Shown here: in pieces, positions 8,598 through 18,176 of the stretch | Layout of the letters: each line of letters opens with the position of its first letter | Numbering within the stretch: the first letter of the stretch is position 1 | NCBI RefSeq assembly: GCF_003970795.1 | Contig: NZ_RWKW01000038.1 | Span: forward strand, 1-43,647 | Length of the DNA stretch: 43,647 nt | Source: Aquibium carbonis | GTDB taxonomy: Bacteria > Pseudomonadota > Alphaproteobacteria > Rhizobiales > Rhizobiaceae | Direction of reading: 5' to 3' | Position numbers and translations under genes: made by a program | Notes under the pieces: generated by a model | Seen by the model: only the letters and a program-made list of their open reading frames with translations | What the model was told of the DNA's origin: nothing | Database searches by the model: none

Positions 8598-11500
8598 GTG
8601 ACTGACACGGTCGATATCCGTGAGGCTTTGCCGCAAGAAAAGACCACCGACGGAGATGATGGCGCAAAGGCCTCTCCGGAGGTCCCCGTCTCGCACACCG
8701 ATCCTGCTCCGCGGAAAACCTGCATCCTGGTGATCGGTATGCACCGATCGGGAACGAGCGCCCTTGCCCGCCTGGTCAATCTGCTGGGTGCCGATCTCCC
8801 CCGAAATCCGCTCGGCCCGAGCATGAGCAACGCAGCAGGCCACTGGGAACCGGAACACCTCGTCGGTTGTCACGAGCGCATGCTGTCGGCCCTCGGATCG
8901 GCGTGGCACGACTGGGCGCCGCTCGACATCGATGGCCTCCCGGCAGAGCAGCGCGGTCATATCGCGAGCGAAGTGGCCGGGATCATCGCCGATGAGTTTG
9001 GAGAGAGCGCGCTGATCTGCCTCAAGGATCCCCGCATCTCTCGCTTCGCCCGCTTCTTCATCGAGGTGGTTGAAGCCGCCGGATACGACGTCGTCACCCT
9101 TGTCGCGTTGCGCAACCCGCTGGACGTGATCGAATCGCTGATCGCTCGGGATCAGGACTGGCCCGAAACCCACGGCCGCATCGACGCCGAACTGCTGTGG
9201 CTGAGCCACATGCTGAGCGCCGAAAGGGCCGTGCGCGACCGTCCGCATGCCATCGTTTCCTACGAGGCTCTGATGGAAGACCCGGCCGCAACGCTCGATC
9301 GGGCTCAAGAGCGACATGGCCTGCCCTTGCCGAGAGCAGACACGGCCGCGGCAGACGCGATGCGTGCCTTTCTGAGCCCGACATTGCGTCACCATGACGC
9401 CGGGGCGGAGCAGGTTCGCCGCGATCCTCGGACCTCCCGATGGGTCGCGGATGCCTATGACGCCTTCCGCGATCTCGAAAACGGCAGAGATGTCGCGGCC
9501 GCGCATACTGAACTCGATCGTATCGCAGGAGAATATGGGGACGCGCTTCGTCGGGGACTTGCGGCGGTGCGTCCTGACGCATCGGCGCCTGACGAGACAG
9601 GCGTGACCGGCCCCGAGGCCGATCTCATGCCAGCTACCTATGCGGCGCGGACGAGCTTCGGCGTCGTGCTGGACGTCTCGCCCGGGCCGAGCCCAGGGAA
9701 TCTCGGCGCGGCCAGGAACTTGTCCGCGCCAGTTCAGGGGGGCGAAGGGATCTGGTCGGACTTCGAGTTCGAACCGCTCGAATCGGGCTGGTACCGTATC
9801 GTCGCCGAGATACAGGCCGAAGCGACCATTCGCCCGCGCATCTATGTGGCGCAGGGGCGTTCCTTTGCACGGGATCGGTCGGCCGCGCTGGCCCGGATCG
9901 CCGGCACCGACCTCTATGAGGGCCGCTTCCTGGCGCGATTGCCGTTCGACTCCGTCCGGCTCGAGGCGGCCAGCGGCATTGCGCCTGTTCGATGGACGTC
10001 AGCCACCATCGGCCGGCTGGGGCTCCGCCAACGCTTCTCGGGCCTGATCGCGTCTTCGCTGCGCAAGGCGGCGTGGCGCCCCACATCCTTCGTTTCGATG
10101 TGGAAGGCCTATCCCAGGCTGAAGCGATCGCGAGATTTTATCGACCTGTCCCGCTTCTGGCCGGATGGGGAGAAATCTGGCGCCTACGATGCCTGGATCG
10201 AGCGATACGACTATGATGACGACTTCGATCGCGCTCGACTGGCCGCTCGCGTCGCCGCTCTTCCGTCAAGACCGCGGATCAGCGTCGTCATGCCGGTCTA
10301 CGACACGCAGCCGGAGCTTCTGGACGAGGCCATCCGGTCGGTCGTCGATCAGGTCTACCCGGATTGGGAACTCTGCATCGCCAACGACGGCTCTCGTGCG
10401 CCTCATGTCCGCCCGCAGCTCGACCGCTGGGCCGCGCGGGACCAGCGCATCAAGGTCGTGCACCAGACGGAGAACGGCCACATCTCCCATGCCACGAACG
10501 CGGCTTTCGCGCTTGCCGCGGGTGAATGGGTCGCTCTTCTCGACCACGACGATCTCTTTGCACCGAATGCTCTCGCCGAGGTCGTGCTGGCGCTCGATGC
10601 GCATCCCGATGCGGCGCTCGTCTACAGCGACGAAGACAAGGTCGATGAAAAGGGGCGACGCTTCGATCCGCATTTCAAGCCGGACTATTCGCCCGAACTG
10701 CTGCGTTCGATGAACTATTTCAATCATCTCACGGTTCACCGCGCCGACCTCGTTCGTGCCGTCGGAGGCTGGCGCCCGGGTTTCGAAGGCAGCCAGGACT
10801 ACGACATTGCGCTGCGGATCCTCGAACGTGTCGCTCCCGCCCAGGTGGTCCATGTACCGAAGGTTCTATACCATTGGCGGGCCATCGCCGGATCGACCGC
10901 GCTTTCTGGAACCGAAAAGAGCTACGCCAGCAAAGCCGGCTTGCGCGCGCTCGTCGAACATCTGGCGCGGACCGGACAGGATGCGCGTGCGGTCGAGGTT
11001 GCGGCGCAGGGTTGCTTCCGCGTGCAGCACACGATCCGGCAGCCGGAGCCTCTCGTCAGCCTGATCATCCCGACGCGCGACCGCGTCGATCTCCTCCGGG
11101 TGGCCGTCGAGTCGATCCTGCAGAAGACGACATACCGGAACTTCGAGATTATCGTCATGGACAACGACTCGCAGCAGGCGGAAACCTTCGCCTTCTTCGA
11201 CGAGATCAAGCGCCATGCGAACGTTCGCGTGATCGCCTATCCCCATCCGTTCAACTACTCGGCCATCAACAACGAGGCCGTGCGGCATGCGCGCGGCGCG
11301 ATCATCGGCCTGATCAACAACGACATCGAGGTCATTACGCCGGACTGGCTGGGCGAAATGGTCTCGTGGGCACAGCTTGAACGGGTCGGCTGTGTCGGAG
11401 CCATGCTCTACTACCCGAACGACACCATCCAGCACGCCGGTGTGATTGTGGGCCTAGGCGGTGTGGCCGGCCATTCGCACAAGCATTGGCGCCGGGGCGA

Positions 11501-11873
11501 AAGTGGCTATTTTTCGCGCGCGAAGGTCGTCCAGAACCTGTCGGCTGTGACTGGCGCCTGCCTCCTCGTTCGTCGCGTCATATTCGACGAGGTGGGAGGG
11601 CTCGACGAAATCCGGTTCAAGGTCGCGTTCAACGATGTCGACTTCTGCCTTCGGGTCCGGGCCGCAGGCTACGAAAACGTCTGGACGCCCTTCGCTGAGC
11701 TCTATCATCACGAGAGCCCGTCGCGCGGCGCGGACGTCACGCCGGAGAAGCGCGCCCGATTCGATCGTGAGATACGGGCGATGAAAGAGTTATGGGGCCC
11801 CGAACTGGCGGCCGATCCCTATTATTCTCCCAACCTGACGACCCACGCCGAGGATTTCAGCATCGCGAAGTGA
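8598..11873 (+). CDS. Three-domain sulfotransferase-GT2-GT2 fusion
   Basis: This 1091-residue protein combines three enzymes. Residues about 43-260 are a sulfotransferase: phosphosulfate loop VIGMHRSGTSALARL, then CLKDPRISRFARFF and LRNPLDVIESL. About 350-475 looks like a beta-rich spacer, and 480-550 a linker. A first GT2 domain starts near 558 (ISVVMPVYDTQPELLDEAI) with LLDHDDLF near 648, the metal-binding DXD position, and EGSQDYDIALRI further on. A second GT2 domain starts near 818 (VSLIIPTRDRVDLL) with GLINNDIEVI near 905 and NDVDFCLRVRAAGY near 1015. The GTG start follows a GAGG 10 bases upstream; no in-frame ATG lies nearby before the sulfotransferase core. Tandem GT2 pairs are known in surface-polysaccharide loci, but the added sulfotransferase is unusual. 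It is probably cytoplasmic, building and sulfating a lipid-linked glycan. Confidence 0.85.
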   Translation: MTDTVDIREALPQEKTTDGDDGAKASPEVPVSHTDPAPRKTCILVIGMHRSGTSALARLVNLLGADLPRNPLGPSMSNAAGHWEPEHLVGCHERMLSALGSAWHDWAPLDIDGLPAEQRGHIASEVAGIIADEFGESALICLKDPRISRFARFFIEVVEAAGYDVVTLVALRNPLDVIESLIARDQDWPETHGRIDAELLWLSHMLSAERAVRDRPHAIVSYEALMEDPAATLDRAQERHGLPLPRADTAAADAMRAFLSPTLRHHDAGAEQVRRDPRTSRWVADAYDAFRDLENGRDVAAAHTELDRIAGEYGDALRRGLAAVRPDASAPDETGVTGPEADLMPATYAARTSFGVVLDVSPGPSPGNLGAARNLSAPVQGGEGIWSDFEFEPLESGWYRIVAEIQAEATIRPRIYVAQGRSFARDRSAALARIAGTDLYEGRFLARLPFDSVRLEAASGIAPVRWTSATIGRLGLRQRFSGLIASSLRKAAWRPTSFVSMWKAYPRLKRSRDFIDLSRFWPDGEKSGAYDAWIERYDYDDDFDRARLAARVAALPSRPRISVVMPVYDTQPELLDEAIRSVVDQVYPDWELCIANDGSRAPHVRPQLDRWAARDQRIKVVHQTENGHISHATNAAFALAAGEWVALLDHDDLFAPNALAEVVLALDAHPDAALVYSDEDKVDEKGRRFDPHFKPDYSPELLRSMNYFNHLTVHRADLVRAVGGWRPGFEGSQDYDIALRILERVAPAQVVHVPKVLYHWRAIAGSTALSGTEKSYASKAGLRALVEHLARTGQDARAVEVAAQGCFRVQHTIRQPEPLVSLIIPTRDRVDLLRVAVESILQKTTYRNFEIIVMDNDSQQAETFAFFDEIKRHANVRVIAYPHPFNYSAINNEAVRHARGAIIGLINNDIEVITPDWLGEMVSWAQLERVGCVGAMLYYPNDTIQHAGVIVGLGGVAGHSHKHWRRGESGYFSRAKVVQNLSAVTGACLLVRRVIFDEVGGLDEIRFKVAFNDVDFCLRVRAAGYENVWTPFAELYHHESPSRGADVTPEKRARFDREIRAMKELWGPELAADPYYSPNLTTHAEDFSIAK

Positions 11874-11899
11874 ACGCGAATGCCGCGTTGCATTCGCGT
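11874..11899 (+). other. Stem-loop directly after the fusion gene stop
   Basis: A perfect 10-bp inverted repeat (11874-11883 with 11890-11899, loop of six) starts immediately after the stop codon. There is no T-run, so it may slow exonucleases or act as a weak terminator before the GtrA gene rather than end transcription. Confidence 0.5.
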
Positions 11900-11967
11900 G
11901 GGTCCAAGCCTAATCACGATGGCGTTGGATCACCCCCACCGGGTCGTCAGGAAAGTGCAGGTTCCGC

Positions 11968-12387
11968 TTGTTTGGCACCCTTGGAAACAACACCTTCCCG
12001 GCGAGCCGCCTCGGCCGAATTGCCCGGTTTGCGGCAGTGGGAATCGCCGCGACGTCATCGCATGCGCTGACGACCATCGTCCTGGTGAGCTTCCTGGCGG
12101 GAAATCCGACACTGGCGATGGTCATCGGCACCGTTGTCGGGGTGGCGACATCCTATCTCGGCAACGCCTTGTGGACGTTTGGCGCGACGGGCCGTCACGT
12201 CGACCATCTTCCGCGTTTCCTTCTCGTCTACGGGGTCATCATGTCCTTCAATGCGCTGACGATGTTCCTCCTCGAGCAGATTGTCGGTCTCAACTACCTC
12301 ATTCCCCTGGCAATCGCTTTGACCATATCGCCCGCGTTGACCTTCATTCTGAACGAGAGATACGTCTTTCGAGGCTCGCTCCGATAG
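11968..12387 (+). CDS. GtrA-family membrane protein, putative polyprenyl-linked sugar flippase
   Basis: This 139-residue protein has four hydrophobic segments (about 18-38, 46-66, 80-98, 106-126) and the GtrA-family ending of a helix followed by FILNERYVF. In the family, such proteins are thought to flip bactoprenyl-phosphate sugars across the inner membrane for O-antigen or wall-glycan decoration. No ATG exists in frame before the first helix. The TTG at 11968 is the most plausible start, with AGGAAAG about 12 bases upstream; the first in-frame GTG (12037) would cut into helix one. It follows the fusion gene on the same strand by 94 bases. Its last 44 bases overlap the end of the convergent GtrB-like gene, its expected partner. 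Confidence 0.75.
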   Translation: MFGTLGNNTFPASRLGRIARFAAVGIAATSSHALTTIVLVSFLAGNPTLAMVIGTVVGVATSYLGNALWTFGATGRHVDHLPRFLLVYGVIMSFNALTMFLLEQIVGLNYLIPLAIALTISPALTFILNERYVFRGSLR

Positions 12388-13354
12388 TTCTCGTCTCCGC
12401 GACGAAGACGTCTGCCATTTCGCTGGGGATCAGCGCAAAGTCGCGATTGTTGTTCAACACGACGAACAGCCCGCCAAGGGCGACCGCGGCATTCTGGACG
12501 AGGACGATCATCAGGATGCCCGCAACGGTCGTGGCCCAGCCCGGCGTTGCCAGGCCTGCAAGTTTCATGATCACGGCGACCGCCGTTGCAAGGGCTGACA
12601 GGCCGAACATGCCGGCCGAGAAGAGCAGGATGCGCGTGAACGTTCGCTCGCTGAAGACCGCCACCGAACTCAATCCGTGAACCACCAAAGACACGAGGTT
12701 CATCTTCGAAAGGCCGGCAAATCGATGCCCGCGGTCTGCGGCGACACGAATGATGGGGCATCGCGAACGGAGCATCGTGGCCGGCACGTGCAGCAGCAAC
12801 TCGTGCATTGCCGTGAGGCGACGCGCCACCGCGCGGTCCATCGCACTGAAGTTGCCGAAGGTAATCTGTGTTCCGGTGAGGAGCGAGAAGATCTGGCGGT
12901 AGAGACGATAGAACAGGGTGAAGCGCAACCCTTCGCTGCGGCGCCCTCGCTCGGCGACGACGATGCTGCCGGCGTTGACCCTCAGTGCCCGCAGAAGCAA
13001 GGGCACGTCCTGTGGCCGATCCTCGCCATCGCCATCCATGATGACGATGGCCTCGGCCGGCGTCCGCACGGCGTGGCAAAGCCCGATCGCGATCGCTCGC
13101 TGATGTCCGACGTTGCGGACCAGGCGCACGAGCGTTCCCTCAATGCCCGTTTCGGCCAGGGCTTCTGCGAACCCCGTATCCGCTTCGGTGGACCCGTCGT
13201 CGACCACGAGGAGATGAACCGGCCCGGTTTCGTCGGCGAGTGATCGCGCAAGCTCCGCAATCAGGATCCGCAGCGAGTCCCAGTCGTTGAAGACGGGGAC
13301 CACGATCGCGATGCCCGCGCCTGCCTTCTGGCTGGCTTCTGCATTGATGTTCAT
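12344..13354 (-). CDS. GtrB-like polyprenyl-phosphate glycosyltransferase
   Basis: The 336-residue protein has an N-terminal GT2 domain: IVVPVFNDWDSL near 18, LLVVDDGS near 50, VIMDGDGEDRPQD near 107. Two C-terminal membrane helices follow (about 232-260 and 268-295), the layout of GtrB/DPM1-type enzymes that load a sugar onto undecaprenyl phosphate. The usual DXDLQDPP motif appears here as DGDGEDRPQD, so the metal site is kept but the flanking residues differ. The start is an ATG at 13354 behind a G-rich ribosome-binding site. It lies 138 bases downstream of the polytopic protein on the same strand and probably ends the rfb transcript. Its 3' end overlaps convergent gtrA by 44 bases. Confidence 0.82.
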   Translation of the reverse strand: MNINAEASQKAGAGIAIVVPVFNDWDSLRILIAELARSLADETGPVHLLVVDDGSTEADTGFAEALAETGIEGTLVRLVRNVGHQRAIAIGLCHAVRTPAEAIVIMDGDGEDRPQDVPLLLRALRVNAGSIVVAERGRRSEGLRFTLFYRLYRQIFSLLTGTQITFGNFSAMDRAVARRLTAMHELLLHVPATMLRSRCPIIRVAADRGHRFAGLSKMNLVSLVVHGLSSVAVFSERTFTRILLFSAGMFGLSALATAVAVIMKLAGLATPGWATTVAGILMIVLVQNAAVALGGLFVVLNNNRDFALIPSEMADVFVAETRTIGASLERRISRSE

Positions 13355-13492
13355 CACACCCCCACCCCACCTGTTTCGTTTAGAGCAGACGTCGTTTCGA
13401 TCGCCATGGCACTCCCCCGGAAGGTGAATGCGTCTGGACTGCCCCGGTGGAGCCGCACGCTCCATGTCCGGCGCGCAGGGCGGCGTATCGGA

Positions 13493-15325
13493 TCAATCCG
13501 CCGGAACATCGGTGTGTGCACCCAGGGGGCAGAGCGTCGCGCCGTCCGAAAGCACGGCATGGGCTTGGTACGCCGCGATCGGATCGGCATTGGCTGCATA
13601 CCCGCGCCAACCCGGGCGGCTACCGGCAAGGTGCGGATGAACGGCCCCCACATCCTCACGCGGCAATCCGCTCCGCGCCAGCGAGCGGATGATTCCGTCA
13701 TCATCGAGGAGGACCACCCATTCGGGAACCCGGCGCGCCGCCGCGTCCCATGCCCAACCTTGGACATAGGTTGCGTTGGCAAGCCGCCCGAGGTCGCTGG
13801 CCGCGTCGAAGAAGCCCATACAGCGATCGGCTGGCGCGTTTCGAAAAAGCCCGGCGGCGGGGCGACCGATCCACCACGGTTGAGGCCGCGCGTAGACCGA
13901 CCAGCCGCGAACCGCCAGGCCACGAGCGACCGATTTCAGAGTGCCGGCCGCCGGGAAGATCGTCGTCGTCAGCATCTGTTCGTCATCGACGCCGTTGATG
14001 AGGGCGAGGACCGCGGTCCAGTGTCCGTCGGCATGGTCCCTGCTCCAGCGCGCGAGGCCGACCTGCGAGGGGAGCAAGAGGAGACTGACGAGGAGGGCGA
14101 GCGCCGAAAGTCCCGACGCATGGAGGCGAGCCCAGTGGCCGAACAAAGCTGCGAAAAGCAAGGTCAGGCCATTCCAGAACAGAACCTGTACGATCGCGTA
14201 GCGGGGCGCTTGCGACTGGTAAACGCCGAAGTCGAGCCGCGAGAGCGCCGTCATCATGGCTGCCCCCAGCGTAAACAAGAGCACGAGGGCCGCGAATTGC
14301 GCCAGCCGTCCGTGCTGCCGGCGATGGCCAATGCCGACCATGACAAGTCCAGCGATCGCAGCCATGCACGCCAGACTCGATGCGACGAGTGCGATGGCTC
14401 GGGCGATCGGTTCCGCGACCACCGTGCGCATGAGGGCCAGCACAGGCGCGGAAAAATAGTAGACGAGGTACTCGGCGACTTCCAGAGGCCGCCCCAGCGC
14501 GTGCAGCGGGTTGGTGTGGTTATCAAGTGTCCGCGTGTTGTAGAAGATCGCATATATCGTGATGTTTACGAGAAAGGCCGCGACCAGGACGGTCAGCGCC
14601 TTGCGTGGCCAGCGCCGGCTGACGGCCAGAAGGATCGCGGCAATCCAGCCGACCGCGCCATAGGCGAATGAAAAGGTCGCAATCGTCATCAGGACGCACG
14701 CCGAGACGACATGCCCGAGACGATGTTCCACGGCATCGTCCGCGTGGTCCGCGACGCTCACGAGCGATCGGAATGCGAGGAGTGTGAACCCAGCCGACAT
14801 GTACATGTGGATCTGCTTCGGCCAGATCAGGTTCTCATGATGGATCAGCCAGAACATGTTGGCAAAGAACAGTGCCGACACCATCACGAGGGTTACCGTG
14901 GAGCGCGTCGCGTGGCGCCGGTACTCGTCGATGAGAAGGACTGCGATCAGCGCGTTGAAGAGCAGGATCCCGGCGACGAGGGAAACGCCCTGCGCGCGAA
15001 ACAGGACGCTGTCGGCCAGGAACAGCGGCATGACGGCGAACGGAAGATGCTCGTTGTCACGGAACAGGAAAAAGTTGCTCTTCGGTCTTTCGAAATAGAC
15101 GTTGTGAAGCGACGCCATGTCCCAGAAGGGGAAGACATGCATGTCGCGAAAGGCGACTTGCACCGACAGCGCCACGGTCACGGCGCTTCCAACGACCGCG
15201 ATGACGAGGATGCCGATTCGCAACAGGGTCCAGATCGACATGGATGCGCCGTCCCGTCCGAGAAGCCTCGAGAGGACGGCTCGCCAGTCGGCGGCCGTGC
15301 GCGGAACAATGGACGTGACTTTCAT
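13493..15325 (-). CDS. Large polytopic membrane protein, possible GT-C-like glycosyltransferase
   Basis: This 610-residue protein has about ten predicted membrane helices between residues 30 and 440 and a C-terminal soluble region of about 150 residues. After the first helix an external loop contains FRDMHVFPFWD and then FFLFRDNEHLP. Acidic and histidine residues in this first loop are typical of GT-C enzymes that use polyprenyl-linked donors, but the family cannot be named with certainty. The ATG at 15325 is chosen over the GTG at 15334 because AGGTG lies 6 bases upstream. Placed between rfbA and the GtrB-like gene, it fits the third member of a Gtr set (GtrA flippase, GtrB loader, strain-specific transferase), which would attach the sugar on the periplasmic side. 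That role is inferred. Confidence 0.7.
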   Translation of the reverse strand: MKVTSIVPRTAADWRAVLSRLLGRDGASMSIWTLLRIGILVIAVVGSAVTVALSVQVAFRDMHVFPFWDMASLHNVYFERPKSNFFLFRDNEHLPFAVMPLFLADSVLFRAQGVSLVAGILLFNALIAVLLIDEYRRHATRSTVTLVMVSALFFANMFWLIHHENLIWPKQIHMYMSAGFTLLAFRSLVSVADHADDAVEHRLGHVVSACVLMTIATFSFAYGAVGWIAAILLAVSRRWPRKALTVLVAAFLVNITIYAIFYNTRTLDNHTNPLHALGRPLEVAEYLVYYFSAPVLALMRTVVAEPIARAIALVASSLACMAAIAGLVMVGIGHRRQHGRLAQFAALVLLFTLGAAMMTALSRLDFGVYQSQAPRYAIVQVLFWNGLTLLFAALFGHWARLHASGLSALALLVSLLLLPSQVGLARWSRDHADGHWTAVLALINGVDDEQMLTTTIFPAAGTLKSVARGLAVRGWSVYARPQPWWIGRPAAGLFRNAPADRCMGFFDAASDLGRLANATYVQGWAWDAAARRVPEWVVLLDDDGIIRSLARSGLPREDVGAVHPHLAGSRPGWRGYAANADPIAAYQAHAVLSDGATLCPLGAHTDVPAD

Positions 15326-15403
15326 GGGCCGCACCTGCCTGTCCGCGAAAACGGAAGTGGATTGCCGTGGTGCGGCGCCACGGACAGGATCCTGGCAACG
15401 GGC

Positions 15404-16273
15404 TCAGCCCAGGAGGTCGCGGACATAGGCGCCATACTGGCTCTTGTTGAACAATCGTCCGCGCGCGGCGAGCTGATCGGCATCGATCCAGCCGGCGTGA
15501 TAGGCAATCTCGTCCGGTGAGCCCACCTGGAGACCTTGCCGCTCGGTGATGGTACGCACGAAATTGCCCGCGTCGAGGAGACTGTCGTGGGTTCCGGTGT
15601 CGAGCCAGGCAAAGCCGCGGCCCATCTTCTCCACCCTCAGAGAGCCTTCGGCGCGGTAGAGCTCGAGGAGATCGACGATCTCCAGTTCGCCGCGCGGAGA
15701 CGGCTTCACCTGCTCGGCGAGATCGGGCGCGCGGCCATCGAGGAAATAGAGGCCGGTCACGGCGTAGCGGGAGGGAGGAGCCTGCGGCTTCTCGACGATC
15801 GCGCGCACATGGCCGTTCTCGTCGAAGTCCACCACGCCATAGCGCTCGGGATCGACGACATGATAGCCGAACACCGTCCCGCCATGCGGCCTCTCCCTGG
15901 CCGCGGCCAGCATGTCGGGCAGGCCGTGGCCGAAGAAGATGTTGTCGCCGAGCACCATGGCCGATGGAGCGCCGCCGAGGAAATTCCGCGTGAGCAGATA
16001 GGCCTGGGCCAGCCCGTCGGGCGAATGCTGGACGACATAGGTGAACGAGAGACCCCATTGGTCGCCGTCGCCGAGAAGGCGTTTGAACTGCGGCTGGTCC
16101 TCCGGCGTGGTGATGATCGCGATCTCGCGAATGCCGGCAAGCATCAGGATCGAGAGCGGATAATAGATCATCGGCTTGTCGTAGACCGGCAGAAGCTGCT
16201 TCGATACGGCCATGGTGACGGGCCAGAGGCGTGTCCCCGATCCGCCTGCGAGAATGATCCCCTTCCTGTTCAT
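15404..16273 (-). CDS. rfbA: Glucose-1-phosphate thymidylyltransferase (RmlA/RfbA)
   Basis: The 289-residue enzyme makes dTDP-glucose from dTTP and glucose-1-phosphate, the first step of dTDP-L-rhamnose synthesis. It begins with the nucleotidyltransferase signature IILAGGSGTRLWPVT and the substrate loop SKQLLPVYDKPMIYYPLS. It also shows LGDNIFFGHG near 110, VVDPERYGVV near 142 and EKPQAPPS near 162. Length and motifs are standard. The start ATG (16273) overlaps the rfbD stop as ATGA. It is the last of four rfb genes, and the polytopic membrane protein follows 78 bases later on the same strand. Confidence 0.96.
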   Translation of the reverse strand: MNRKGIILAGGSGTRLWPVTMAVSKQLLPVYDKPMIYYPLSILMLAGIREIAIITTPEDQPQFKRLLGDGDQWGLSFTYVVQHSPDGLAQAYLLTRNFLGGAPSAMVLGDNIFFGHGLPDMLAAARERPHGGTVFGYHVVDPERYGVVDFDENGHVRAIVEKPQAPPSRYAVTGLYFLDGRAPDLAEQVKPSPRGELEIVDLLELYRAEGSLRVEKMGRGFAWLDTGTHDSLLDAGNFVRTITERQGLQVGSPDEIAYHAGWIDADQLAARGRLFNKSQYGAYVRDLLG

Positions 16274-17130
16274 CCGGCCCCTCTCAGGTCGTCGACGATG
16301 TCTGTCAGGCCCTTGCGCCAGTCCGGTCGTTCGAGGCCGAAGGCCGTGGCGAAGCTCCCGCAGTTGAGGCGAGAATTCAGCGGACGCTGCGCCGGTGTCG
16401 GATAGGCGTGGGTCTCGATGTCCTCGACCAGGCAAGGCAGGCCGGCGGCGTCCATGATGGCACGGGCAAAGTCGGCCCAGCTCGTGTCGGGCGTGCCGGC
16501 GAAATGATGCGTGCCGCCATCGGCCCCCGCCAGCATGGTTCGGGCCGCGGAAAAGAGGGCGTCGGCGATGGCTGCGGCCGGTGTCGGTGCGCCGATCTGG
16601 TCGGCGACCACCTTGACCGTTTCCCGCTCGCGGCCCAGTCGCAGCATCGTCTTGACGAAATTCGCGCCATGCGCGGACACGATCCAGCTGGTGCGCAAAA
16701 TGAGGTGCCGGGCTCCGCTTGCGCGGATTGCGGTCTCCCCCGCGAGCTTCGACCGGCCATAGGCGCCGAGCGGCGCGGGCCGGTCGGTGGGATGGTGAGC
16801 GCGGGTGCCTGCGCCCGCGAACACGTAGTCGGTCGAAAGATGCAGCAAAGGCAGGCCGCGCTCGGCGCAGGCACGGGCCATCGCGCCCGGCGCTGTCCCG
16901 TTCACGATCGTGGCGCGCGGCTCCTCGGCCTCGGCGCGGTCCACCGCCGTCCAGGCGGCCGCGTTGATGACGGCATCGACCGGTGTCGACAGGATCGCGG
17001 CGGCGCAGCGTTCGGGAGCTTCGAGATCCGCCTGGTTTCGATCGAGGAACGCGGCCTCGACGCCCGGCGGGCAGCGCCGCGCGAGTTCGCGCGCCACCTG
17101 GCCGGTCTGTCCGAAGACGAGCAGTCTCAT
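16270..17130 (-). CDS. rfbD: dTDP-4-dehydrorhamnose reductase (RmlD/RfbD)
   Basis: A 286-residue short-chain dehydrogenase that performs the last step, reducing dTDP-4-keto-rhamnose to dTDP-L-rhamnose with NAD(P)H. The N-terminal cofactor motif is [29 protein letters not shown] near 54, LSTDYVFAG near 98 and the catalytic YGRSK near 125 are all present. The first glycine motif ends in GQV rather than the common GQLG, a mild variation. ATGA overlaps join it to rfbB upstream and rfbA downstream. Confidence 0.94.
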   Translation of the reverse strand: MRLLVFGQTGQVARELARRCPPGVEAAFLDRNQADLEAPERCAAAILSTPVDAVINAAAWTAVDRAEAEEPRATIVNGTAPGAMARACAERGLPLLHLSTDYVFAGAGTRAHHPTDRPAPLGAYGRSKLAGETAIRASGARHLILRTSWIVSAHGANFVKTMLRLGRERETVKVVADQIGAPTPAAAIADALFSAARTMLAGADGGTHHFAGTPDTSWADFARAIMDAAGLPCLVEDIETHAYPTPAQRPLNSRLNCGSFATAFGLERPDWRKGLTDIVDDLRGAG

Positions 17131-18176
17131 GCCTTGATGCCCATCCGTTCGCCGACGCCCTTGCGGTCCTGCAAGGGACGCCACCAGGCTTCGTTGTCGA
17201 GATACCATTGCACCGTGCGCTCCAGCCCCTCCTCGACGGTGACCGACGGCCGCCAGCCGAGTTCGTCGCGGATGCGGCCCGGGTCGATGGCATAGCGGGC
17301 ATCGTGGCCCGGCCTGTCCGCAACGAAGCTGATCTGGTCGGCATAGGAGCCGTCGGCCTTCGGTCTCCGGCGATCGAGAACCGCGCAGATCGTCCGGACG
17401 AGGTCGATGTTGCGCCGCTCGTTGCCACCGCCGATGTTGTAGCTGCGGCCGGTGCGCCCTTTCTCGAGAACGAGAAGCAGTGCTTCGGCATGATCCTCGA
17501 CGTAAAGCCAGTCGCGCACGTTCTCGCCGGTGCCGTAAACCGGGATCGGCTTGCCGGCGATCGCGTTCAGGATCACCACCGGAACCAGCTTTTCGGGGAA
17601 ATGGTAGGGGCCGTAATTGTTCGAGCAATTGGTCAGGACGACCGGCAGCCCGTAGGTCTCGAACCAGGCACGCACCAGCATGTCGGACGCGGCCTTGGAC
17701 GCCGAATAGGGCGAGCGGGGGTCATAGGCCGTCGCCTCGGTGAACCGGATCTGCGGATCGGCGGGCAGGGAACCGTACACCTCGTCGGTCGAGACATGGT
17801 GGAATCGGAACCCGTCCGGCGAGCCGCAGCGTATCCAGTAGCTGCGCGCGGCCTCGAGCATGTTGAAGGTGCCGTTGACATTGGTCTCGATGAAATCAGC
17901 CGGGCCGTCGATCGACCGGTCCACATGCGATTCCGCTGCAAGATGCATGACGGCGTCGGGCTGGTGGCGTTCGAAGATGGTATCGATGGCGGACCGGTCG
18001 CGGATGTCCGCGTGTTCGAAGGCGTAGAGCGTGTTGTTGGAGACCGTGGCGACGTTCTCCAGCGAGGCGGCATAGGTCAGGGCGTCGAGGTTCACGACCG
18101 CGTGCCCTTTCGCTACCGCGAGCCGGACCACGGCCGAGCCGATGAAGCCGGCGCCGCCCGTCACCAGGATCTTCAT
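17127..18176 (-). CDS. rfbB: dTDP-glucose 4,6-dehydratase (RmlB/RfbB)
   Basis: This 349-residue extended short-chain dehydrogenase converts dTDP-glucose to dTDP-4-keto-6-deoxyglucose using bound NAD+. It shows the cofactor loop TGGAGFIGS at 6-14, [23 protein letters not shown] near 79, the catalytic Thr-Asp-Glu in [10 protein letters not shown] near 125, and the YSASK proton-relay motif near 158. [14 protein letters not shown] near 187 is typical of the family. The start ATG overlaps the rfbC stop and the stop overlaps the rfbD start, each by 4 bases. Confidence 0.96.
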   Translation of the reverse strand: MKILVTGGAGFIGSAVVRLAVAKGHAVVNLDALTYAASLENVATVSNNTLYAFEHADIRDRSAIDTIFERHQPDAVMHLAAESHVDRSIDGPADFIETNVNGTFNMLEAARSYWIRCGSPDGFRFHHVSTDEVYGSLPADPQIRFTEATAYDPRSPYSASKAASDMLVRAWFETYGLPVVLTNCSNNYGPYHFPEKLVPVVILNAIAGKPIPVYGTGENVRDWLYVEDHAEALLLVLEKGRTGRSYNIGGGNERRNIDLVRTICAVLDRRRPKADGSYADQISFVADRPGHDARYAIDPGRIRDELGWRPSVTVEEGLERTVQWYLDNEAWWRPLQDRKGVGERMGIKA

